Source of the DNA: Emcibacter sp.
GTDB lineage: Bacteria > Pseudomonadota > Alphaproteobacteria > Sphingomonadales > Emcibacteraceae
Direction: 5' to 3'
DNA: 5,704 nucleotides
Assembly: GCA_016765435.1 (NCBI GenBank)
Contig: JAESPY010000236.1
Coordinates: 1-5,704, forward strand
The stretch's first letter is position 1. Each line of letters opens with the position of its first letter. Positions 1-5,179 of the stretch are shown here, piece by piece. The notes under the pieces are model-generated. The model was not told the origin of the DNA. It was given only the letters and a program-made list of their open reading frames with translations, and ran no database searches. Made by a program: the position numbers and the translations under genes.

Positions 1-1030
1 CGAAGATGTATCCGGTGGTCGCTCTCCGCTATGCTGGTCTGTGGTGGAAAGTGTGCCGGTTCATGAGGACATCAAGCGCGCTGTTGACGGATGCGAAAAA
101 TATATATCCGCCTCCATTGAAACCATGAAGAATCTTGCGGCATGCGACGTTAAAACCATTTGTTATAATTTTATGCCAGTGATTGACTGGACCCGGACGG
201 ATCTGGATTTCCGGCTGCCGACAGGGGCCAGTGCCCTCCGTTTTGATTTTACGCTTTTTTCGGCTTTTGATTTGTTCATCCTGAAGCGGACGGGGGCAGA
301 AGGTGATTATACGGACGCGGAACGAACAGCAGCGGCAGAGGCGTTCAAAGATTTGTCGGAAGAGGAAAAAGAACTTCTTTCCCGCAATATCACCGCTGGC
401 CTGCCGGGTCGGATGACGGATTCTTATGATATTGAAGAATTCCGCAAAGCATTGGCGCAATATGACGGCATCGACAGGGAAATTCTCTGGGAAAATCTTT
501 GTCGCTTTCTTGAGGCTGTGTTGCCGGAAGCGGAAAGGTTAGGGATTAAGCTAGCTATTCACCCCGATGACCCGCCGCGCGAATTACTTGGTTTGCCGCG
601 GGTGATATGCACGCCTGATGACCTTGAAAAACTGTTTGAAAGGCTTCCCAGTCCGGCCAATGGCATCACTTTATGTGTGGGGACGTACGGTAGCCACCCG
701 GATAATGACTTGCCCCAAATGGCAAAACAATTTGCCGCACGAATTTATTTTGCCCATTTGCGCGGTGTGAAAAAGGATCATGACAATCCATGGTCTTTCT
801 ACGAAGCATCCCATCTTGACAGTGACGTGGATATTATCACCGTCATTGAAAACCTGCTTGTGGAAGAAGCCCGCCGAGGGGGCGACGATATTCCGGTCAG
901 ACCGGATCATGGACACAGAATGCTGGATGACCTGAATAAAACAGTTAATCCGGGCTATTCGGCCATTGGGCGGTTGAAGGGACTTGCGGAAATAAGGGGC
1001 GTTATTCGCACATTACTGGCCCGAAGATAA
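1..1030 (+). CDS. uxuA: Mannonate dehydratase UxuA (5' end outside window)
   Basis: Dehydrates D-mannonate to 2-keto-3-deoxy-D-gluconate in cytosolic hexuronate catabolism. The frame is open to the left edge, so the first ~55-60 residues are missing compared with the ~394-residue E. coli enzyme; a GTG at 41 is internal. Counting that GTG as residue 1, recognisable UxuA blocks are VESVPVHEDIK (2-12), CYNFMPVIDWTRTDL (41-55), ILKRTGAEGDYT (80-91), HPDDPPR (174-180), YFAHLR (236-241), RPDHGHRMLDD (287-297) and NPGYSAIGRLKGLAE (303-317). Residues matching the known metal ligands and active site are all present: H174, C212, H239, D289 and H290, with Y306 nearby. The protein therefore looks catalytically intact. 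It is the first visible gene of a co-directional unit, with a 17-nt gap to the transporter. The identification is firm; only the true start is unseen. Confidence 0.96.
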   Translation, partial: EDVSGGRSPLCWSVVESVPVHEDIKRAVDGCEKYISASIETMKNLAACDVKTICYNFMPVIDWTRTDLDFRLPTGASALRFDFTLFSAFDLFILKRTGAEGDYTDAERTAAAEAFKDLSEEEKELLSRNITAGLPGRMTDSYDIEEFRKALAQYDGIDREILWENLCRFLEAVLPEAERLGIKLAIHPDDPPRELLGLPRVICTPDDLEKLFERLPSPANGITLCVGTYGSHPDNDLPQMAKQFAARIYFAHLRGVKKDHDNPWSFYEASHLDSDVDIITVIENLLVEEARRGGDDIPVRPDHGHRMLDDLNKTVNPGYSAIGRLKGLAEIRGVIRTLLARR

Positions 1031-1034
1031 ATTT

Positions 1035-1040
1035 GGAGAG
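1035..1040 (+). promoter_or_regulatory. Shine-Dalgarno for the Nramp-like transporter
   Basis: GGAGAG lies seven bases before the ATG at 1048. This spacing selects ATG 1048 over an in-frame TTG at 1033, which sits two bases after the uxuA stop and would place the ribosome binding site inside the coding region. Confidence 0.85.
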
Positions 1041-1047
1041 AATTGTC

Positions 1048-2286
1048 ATGAGTATCTGGAAAAAATTTGGCTTGTTTATGTCGACCATTGGGCCGGGGTT
1101 ATTTTTGGTCGGTTATAATATCGGGACGGGGAGTATCACGACGATGGCGTCGGCGGGGGCGTCCCACGGGATGGTTCTTTCCTGGGCGGTGCTGCTGTCA
1201 TGCATTTTTACTTATGTGCTGATTGTCTTTTTTGGCCAATATACGATTGTGACGGGCGAAAGTTCCCTGCAGAGTTTCAAGACGTATTTTGGCAAACGCA
1301 TTTCCGGTTTTGTCCTGATTGTCCTGATCCTGACCGAAATGGTCTCGAGCATCGGGGTCATGGCGATTATCACTGATGTGGTCAAGGAATGGTCCCGGCC
1401 TTTAACGGCATCGGGTGAGGGGTTTAACACGGTCCTTCTGGCGTTGTTTTTTGGTGGTTTGCTGATCTTTCTGCTTTTTAACGGCAAATACGGTTTCATT
1501 GAAAAATTACTGGCGCTCTTCGTGGCACTTATGGGCTTTTGCTTTTTGTTGACCGCCCTGATGGTGGTGCCGGATGCCACAATGGTGATTAAGGGGCTTA
1601 TCCCAAGTATTCCGGCCGATGCCAATGCGGGGCTTATTGTGGCGGGCAGGATCGGCACGACCATGGGTGGCGTTCTTTATGTCACGCGCTCCATTACGGT
1701 TAAGGAAAAAAAGTGGGGTATCGCCGATATGAAGCTGGAAAAGAGGGATGCGTTTGTTTCGTCTTTCCTGATGTTTTTCCTGAGCATATCGATCATGGCG
1801 GCGGCGGCGGGCACTTTGCATCCACAGGGACTGCATATTGAAAATGCCATCGATATGATCAAGCTGTTGGAGCCATTGGCCGGGCGCTTTGCCATTTCGG
1901 TTTTTGTGGCGGGTATTGTCTGTGCCGGGCTGTCTTCCTTGTTCCCCCATTATATGCTGGTGCCGTTGTTGTTGGCCGATTATGAAAATAAGCCGCTGGA
2001 TTTAAGTTCCCGCAGAAGCAAGGCCATCATTGTTTTTTATGCGACCCTTGGGTTGGTTGTACCGATCTTTGGCGGCCGGCCGGTTATGGTGATGATTGTT
2101 ACCCAAATTTTTGCTTTGTTCATCACGCCGCTGATCTTGGTTCTGATGACAATTCTGCAAAATCGGCGGGATATTATGGGAGAGTATAAAGCCAAACCGG
2201 GGACTAATATCCTATTGGCCGGAATTACCCTGTTCACTGTTTTTATGGCCATTGTCGGAATTATGGGCATCATGGCAATCATTTAG
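1048..2286 (+). CDS. Divergent Nramp-superfamily membrane transporter
   Basis: A 412-residue inner-membrane protein with about 11 hydrophobic segments, the Nramp number: roughly 12-34, 42-64, 86-110, 127-144, 150-175, 194-213, 237-257, 280-308, 325-341, 345-369 and 386-411. Nramp hallmarks are the TM1 start IGPGLFLVGYNIGTGSI (14-30) with the following AGA, VAGIVCAGLSS (288-298), and TQIFALFITPLILVLM (352-367), resembling the SQ..L..Q.P....L stretch of TM10. The canonical metal-binding DPGN of TM1 is replaced by an IGTGS-type sequence (25-29). The TM6 MPH motif is replaced by TTMGGVLYVTRS (204-215). A Mn/Fe transporter would need those ligands, so the cargo is probably not a classical divalent metal. 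The operon context, between mannonate dehydratase and a sugar isomerase, points to uptake of a sugar acid or similar solute; that is inference. Automatic annotation would probably say divalent metal transporter. Family confident, substrate unknown. Confidence 0.85.
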   Translation: MSIWKKFGLFMSTIGPGLFLVGYNIGTGSITTMASAGASHGMVLSWAVLLSCIFTYVLIVFFGQYTIVTGESSLQSFKTYFGKRISGFVLIVLILTEMVSSIGVMAIITDVVKEWSRPLTASGEGFNTVLLALFFGGLLIFLLFNGKYGFIEKLLALFVALMGFCFLLTALMVVPDATMVIKGLIPSIPADANAGLIVAGRIGTTMGGVLYVTRSITVKEKKWGIADMKLEKRDAFVSSFLMFFLSISIMAAAAGTLHPQGLHIENAIDMIKLLEPLAGRFAISVFVAGIVCAGLSSLFPHYMLVPLLLADYENKPLDLSSRRSKAIIVFYATLGLVVPIFGGRPVMVMIVTQIFALFITPLILVLMTILQNRRDIMGEYKAKPGTNILLAGITLFTVFMAIVGIMGIMAII

Positions 2287-2288
2287 GA
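2285..2288 (+). promoter_or_regulatory. Shine-Dalgarno overlapping the transporter stop codon
   Basis: AGGA shares two bases with the TAG stop of the transporter (2284-2286) and lies seven bases before the ATG at 2296. Translation of the isomerase is probably coupled to the transporter on one mRNA. Confidence 0.75.
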
Positions 2289-2295
2289 TTTAACA

Positions 2296-3201
2296 ATGTT
2301 TGACGCAAAAATTGTTTGTGCTTTTTTATATATTATCACCCGCTACGGCTATCCGCCGGACGTGGAATTTACGGAAGACCATCTGGACGAAATGAAAGCC
2401 CTTGGATTTAAATCCGTTGAGCTGGAAGGTATCCGCGAAGAACATCTTCTAAAAGTATATGATAACCGCCATAAAATTTCTGCAAAGATCAAAGCGTTGG
2501 ATCTTGATGTGCCCTATTTTTGTGCCGTTCTACCGGGGCTGTCTTCTATGGTTGAGGCGGAGCGAAACGAACAGTTGGCGCTGTTTGAAAAAGGCTGTGA
2601 AATTGCCCAATTGTTTGGATCGCGCGGCATTCTTGATAATGCACCGCTGCCGCCCTATCAGTTTCCGGCTGACATTCCCGTTGTGCGTCATTACGGGGAA
2701 GAGGTGTTGGCATCGGCCTTTCTGCCCAAAGATATATCTTGGGATAAATTCTGGGATATCCTGACGGATACTTACCGTACCGCTTGTGATATTGCCGCCA
2801 AATACGGCCTGACGTATCAGATGCACCCGGCGCAGGGATTGCTTTCTTCGACGACCGACGCATTTCTTTATTTCCATGATGCGGTCGGGCGGGATAATCT
2901 GCGTTTTAATCTGGATACGGCCAACCAATTTGTTATGCAGGATAATTTGGCTCTTTCCCTAAGGCGCTTGAAGGATCATATCGATTATATCCATATTTCA
3001 GATAATCGCGGGGGCCGGGTTGAACATCTGGCGATTGGCGAAGGCAAGATCAGATGGGATATTTTCATGGAAACCCTCCATCACATAGATTTCAAGGGCC
3101 ATATCGGCATGGATATCGGCGGTGACGAGTCCGCTGTTGCTGATCTTGATGCCGCCTACAAGCAGTCGGCCAAGTGGGTTGAAGATAACTGGCTGCGATA
3201 A
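2296..3201 (+). CDS. Xylose isomerase-like TIM-barrel sugar isomerase/epimerase
   Basis: A 301-residue cytosolic protein of the sugar phosphate isomerase/epimerase group (AP-endonuclease-2/xylose isomerase-like barrel). Visible landmarks are an early strand with ALGFKSVELEG (35-45), the strand with YQMHPAQG (174-181), FNLDTANQF (204-212), IDYIHISDNRGG (229-240), HLAIGEGKIRWDIF (244-257) and GHIGMDIGGDES (268-279). By analogy with D-tagatose 3-epimerase-type enzymes, D207, H233 and D273 would be three of the metal ligands. The position where most relatives have the first Glu appears to be Q175, with H177 close by. Members of this family isomerise or epimerise keto-sugars, keto-acids or inosose-type rings. 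Between UxuA and the regulator, the likely substrate is a keto-hexuronate or another keto-sugar acid upstream of mannonate, but the sequence does not fix it. It is the last gene of the unit, nine bases after the transporter stop. Confidence 0.85.
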   Translation: MFDAKIVCAFLYIITRYGYPPDVEFTEDHLDEMKALGFKSVELEGIREEHLLKVYDNRHKISAKIKALDLDVPYFCAVLPGLSSMVEAERNEQLALFEKGCEIAQLFGSRGILDNAPLPPYQFPADIPVVRHYGEEVLASAFLPKDISWDKFWDILTDTYRTACDIAAKYGLTYQMHPAQGLLSSTTDAFLYFHDAVGRDNLRFNLDTANQFVMQDNLALSLRRLKDHIDYIHISDNRGGRVEHLAIGEGKIRWDIFMETLHHIDFKGHIGMDIGGDESAVADLDAAYKQSAKWVEDNWLR

Positions 3202-3212
3202 TCAATTTTGAT

Positions 3213-3243
3213 CCTTATCGGGGCATCTGGGCCCCGTATAAGG
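3213..3243 (+). terminator. Hairpin after the uxuA-transporter-isomerase unit, possible terminator
   Basis: Eleven bases past the isomerase stop, CCTTATCGGGGC (3213-3224) pairs with GCCCCGTATAAGG (3231-3243). This gives a 12-bp stem with one bulged T and a 6-nt loop. No T-run follows, so it is not a textbook intrinsic terminator. It could act as a weak or Rho-assisted terminator, or as a 3' stabilising stem. Confidence 0.5.
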
Positions 3244-3265
3244 CCGTTCAAATATAATAACGGCC
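3242..3265 (+). repeat. Second inverted repeat, competing with the first hairpin
   Basis: GGCCGTT (3242-3248) and AACGGCC (3259-3265) form a perfect 7-bp stem with a 10-nt AT-rich loop. Its first two bases are also the last two of the preceding stem. The right arm also begins a 10-bp palindrome, AACGGCCGTT (3259-3268). The structure is visible in the bases; its role is unknown. Confidence 0.45.
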
Positions 3266-3276
3266 GTTGGAGCCAT

Positions 3277-3303
3277 CCTCAGCGAGAGCACCCATGCTTG
3301 AGG
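3277..3303 (+). repeat. Third short hairpin in the isomerase-rpiR spacer
   Basis: CCTCAGC (3277-3283) pairs with GCTTGAGG (3296-3303), with one bulged T and a 12-nt loop. It is the last of three stems in a row downstream of the isomerase and is probably part of the 3' untranslated structure. It has no T-tract on the plus strand. Confidence 0.3.
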
Positions 3304-3347
3304 TCCAATAAAAAACCTGCGCCCTCAGCCAAGACCAGCTGTTAAGC

Positions 3348-3361
3348 TTGAAAATTTTCAA
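3348..3361. promoter_or_regulatory. Perfect 14-bp palindrome, candidate operator
   Basis: TTGAAAATTTTCAA is fully self-complementary. It lies about 100 bases upstream of the RpiR-family start, in a non-coding AT-rich stretch. RpiR-type regulators commonly bind AT-rich dyads, some with GAAA...TTTC arms, so autoregulation is plausible. An AT-rich palindrome of this size could also be chance. Confidence 0.35.
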
Positions 3362-3369
3362 ATTATATT

Positions 3370-3431
3370 TTCTGTTAAATCCAGAATTTTTCTATAGTAT
3401 TACAGGTAGAACCATAAAAATGTAATATAAT
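3370..3431 (+). promoter_or_regulatory. Probable rpiR promoter region with inverted-repeat half-sites
   Basis: A perfect -10 hexamer, TATAAT (3426-3431), would start a transcript near 3438, ahead of the ribosome binding site. No good -35 lies at the right distance. A second -10-like TATAGT (3393-3398) has only a poor TTCTGT (3370-3375) 17 bases upstream. The -10 overlaps the right arm of an exact 7-bp inverted repeat, TATTACA (3398-3404) and TGTAATA (3421-3427). A further TTCTG/CAGAA dyad spans 3370-3386. Binding at these arms would block the promoter. The -10 is likely real; the other assignments are tentative. Confidence 0.4.
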
Positions 3432-3447
3432 GAGAAACCCCGGATGC

Positions 3448-3452
3448 AGGAA
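3448..3452 (+). promoter_or_regulatory. Shine-Dalgarno for the RpiR-family regulator
   Basis: AGGAA ends seven bases before the ATG at 3460 and supports that start. Confidence 0.75.
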
Positions 3453-3459
3453 AATATAG

Positions 3460-4335
3460 ATGGCGTCAGATGATCTGCTGTTCACAATCCGCACGATGTA
3501 TGAAGATTTCAGCAAGTCGGAAAAGAAGGTGGCTGAATTTTTGCTGTCGGCACCGGATAAATTTGTTCTTGCCAGCGTAAAAGAAGTGGCCGTGGCCGTG
3601 GGGGTTAGCGAACCAACGATCGTGCGTTTTGGCCGCAATGTGGGGTGTAAAGGCTTCAAGGATCTAAAAATCGTGCTCGCCCGCCATCTTGCGGTTGCTC
3701 AAGCCTTGCGGGATACGGGGGATATTTCTGAGGCAGGCACGGGTTTCATTGATCAGATATGCAATTCGGCGGTGGATGTTATGAAACATGCAGCGCGCAG
3801 CATCAACCATGATGATCTTGAAAAAGCCGCTGACATGATCGCCACGTCAAAACGGGTGTTTATTTTTGGCATCGGCGGCAGTTCAGCTATTATGGCGATG
3901 GAGGCTCATAACCGTTTTTTTCGCCTTAATCTTGCCTGTACGGCCTATACGGACAGTTATCTTCAACGTATGTCGGCGTCGACCCTTGGCCCGGAAGACA
4001 CGGTCTTGTTTATTTCGTCAACCGGGCGGCCGCGTTCATTGATTGACAGTGCGGAATTGGCGAAGCATTACGGCGCGCGGCTGATTGCGGTGACGGCAGC
4101 AGGTAGTCTGCTCGCGGATCATGTGGATATCTGCCTTGATGTCAAATTGTCCCAGTTCGGGGTGATGACGGGACAGCCTAATCCCATGCGTTTTGCGCAG
4201 CTCTTTATGCTGGATTGTCTGGCGTATCAGGTGGCGAATTGCCTTGGCGAACCCGCCAAAAAATCGCTGGACCGGGTTAGAGCCAGCCTTGCAGGCCTGC
4301 ACGGTATTGTCCCTCAGCAGCCGATTGGTGATTAG
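3460..4335 (+). CDS. RpiR-family transcriptional regulator (HTH + SIS)
   Basis: A 291-residue cytosolic DNA-binding regulator. Residues 5-80 form the RpiR helix-turn-helix domain: the opening helix ends in FSKSEKKVAEFLL (17-29), followed by SVKEVAVAVGVSEPTIVRFGRN (39-60) and GCKGFKDLK (62-70). Residues ~118-255 form a SIS sugar-phosphate-binding domain, with FIFGIGGSSAIMA (134-146) and the ligand loop ISSTGRPRS (185-193). The recognition helix and the phosphate loop closely resemble HexR, which senses KDPG and controls Entner-Doudoroff and hexuronate genes. UxuA upstream makes KDG, the direct precursor of KDPG, so a similar effector is plausible but unproven. The gene has its own spacer with dyads and a -10 box, suggesting separate, possibly autoregulated, transcription. 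It is convergent with the hydrolase gene. Length is normal for the family and nothing is missing. Confidence 0.93.
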   Translation: MASDDLLFTIRTMYEDFSKSEKKVAEFLLSAPDKFVLASVKEVAVAVGVSEPTIVRFGRNVGCKGFKDLKIVLARHLAVAQALRDTGDISEAGTGFIDQICNSAVDVMKHAARSINHDDLEKAADMIATSKRVFIFGIGGSSAIMAMEAHNRFFRLNLACTAYTDSYLQRMSASTLGPEDTVLFISSTGRPRSLIDSAELAKHYGARLIAVTAAGSLLADHVDICLDVKLSQFGVMTGQPNPMRFAQLFMLDCLAYQVANCLGEPAKKSLDRVRASLAGLHGIVPQQPIGD

Positions 4336-4436
4336 ATCATTCTGGGTTTAACCGTGGACAGCGTTAGATTTCCTTCATGTCCTAAAGTACACGTCGCCTT
4401 ATCTGCCGTGTCACATTTAACCCCAGAGTGATCTAA
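4332..4436. terminator. Long inverted repeat between convergent genes, probable bidirectional terminator
   Basis: Arms 4332-4351 and 4417-4436 pair at 19 of 20 positions (one T-C mismatch, one G-U), enclosing 65 nt. Inside are two 5-bp stems, GGACA/TGTCC (4356-4360, 4378-4382) and ACACG/CGTGT (4389-4393, 4407-4411), so RNA could fold as a three-way junction. Each arm carries one gene's TAG stop: rpiR at 4333-4335, and the hydrolase at 4433-4435 on the minus strand. There is no T-run after either arm, and the loop is long for an intrinsic terminator. The location argues for transcription termination or 3'-end protection in both directions. Confidence 0.55.
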
Positions 4437-5179
4437 CGGATATCTTTCAATATTTGGGTAAGCTCATCGGTCACGATATCGACGATCAGCTTGCCTTTTT
4501 CCGGGCTGGCGTAACTCGGGGCGCCGAACACGCCCGTTTTATTGGTCAGGTCCGCCATGGAACGCTGATGGCTTGCCTTGCCGCCGTTAAGCAAATCCGC
4601 ATCGGCCCAGCTATGGGTGCTTTGTAGGGGAGTGTCTTTTGCTTCTGACATTTCAATCAGCTCCGGCGCGATATGCATCAACATGGATGTTTCAAATTCC
4701 CCGGCATGTCCGACGCCGCCGAAATCACTTTCCTGAACTTTTTTTAGCCGTTCAATGGCAACTTTCCACCATGTGATCATGAAGAATTCCACATCAGGAT
4801 GACGGTGGCCGAGCTTTTCCATAATAACCTGCCCAATGGCGAGGTTGCCGCCGTGACTGTTAAAGAGCACGATGTTGGTAAAGCCGTGGGCGATAACGGA
4901 TTCCAGAATGTCACAAACATAACTCAGAAAAGTTTCGTGGCGCACGGTCAGCGTTCCGGTGAAACTCATATGATGTTCAGAACAGCAGACCGCGACTTGG
5001 GGGAGGACCAGCAGGGGCAATTCTTCTTCCAACCGCCCGGTGAAATAGCGACCGATCAGGGCATCAGTCACCACGGGCAGATGTGCGCCGTGCTGTTCAA
5101 TAGCGCCGATGTTCAGTACAACAGGTATTTTCCGGTCCATTTTATCCAGTTTGGGACTGGTTAGGTTTTCCCATTTCAT
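4433..5179 (-). CDS. Creatininase-superfamily metal-dependent amidohydrolase
   Basis: A 248-residue cytosolic hydrolase, normal length for the family. The start chosen is the ATG at 5179, giving the typical opening MKWENLTSP; an in-frame GTG at 5194 would add five atypical residues. Motifs are GAIEQHGAHLPVVTD (25-39), with predicted metal ligands E28, H30 and D39; SEHHMSFTGTLTV (67-79); FNSHGGN (106-112), with H109; and GHAGEFETS (157-165), with E161. The HGGN and HAGExETS pair is the pattern of the broad family (for example the formamide hydrolase ArfB and mycofactocin MftE), whereas true creatininase has HYEN. Creatinine is therefore an unlikely substrate. Family members open cyclic amides, act on formamides or small peptides, or open diketo-inositol rings (IolN of Thermotoga). 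The start overlaps the upstream RidA-fusion stop as ATGA, so the two are translationally coupled. Exact reaction unknown; a ring-opening step feeding the adjacent sugar-acid pathway is inference. Confidence 0.88.
   Translation of the reverse strand: MKWENLTSPKLDKMDRKIPVVLNIGAIEQHGAHLPVVTDALIGRYFTGRLEEELPLLVLPQVAVCCSEHHMSFTGTLTVRHETFLSYVCDILESVIAHGFTNIVLFNSHGGNLAIGQVIMEKLGHRHPDVEFFMITWWKVAIERLKKVQESDFGGVGHAGEFETSMLMHIAPELIEMSEAKDTPLQSTHSWADADLLNGGKASHQRSMADLTNKTGVFGAPSYASPEKGKLIVDIVTDELTQILKDIR

Noticed and set aside
1..45. Possible frameshift in uxuA near the left edge, because another frame reads ALRYAGL before the conserved WSVVES
   Set aside because: The main frame is open to the edge without a stop, and its SPLCW aligns with the family's AGLVW just before SVVES. 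The region upstream is poorly conserved, so no break is needed.
1033..1047. TTG at 1033 as start of the transporter
   Set aside because: It would lie before its own ribosome binding site and add a non-conserved MERIV. ATG 1048 has GGAGAG at ideal spacing.
1212..1950. Long minus-strand frames opposite the transporter
   Set aside because: They show no recognisable family and are low-complexity or basic composition typical of antisense shadows of a membrane protein gene.
2530..2928. Minus-strand frames opposite the isomerase
   Set aside because: Two overlapping frames rich in Arg, Pro and Gln without motifs, explained by the coding strand of the isomerase.
4332..4436. The convergent inverted repeat as a miniature transposable element
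   Set aside because: It has 20-bp terminal inverted repeats and a short interior, but no target-site duplication is visible and both stop codons lie in the arms. A terminator or 3' structure is simpler unless copies are found elsewhere.
4799..5164. Plus-strand frame opposite the hydrolase
   Set aside because: A shadow of the creatininase-family gene, which has all its catalytic motifs on the minus strand.
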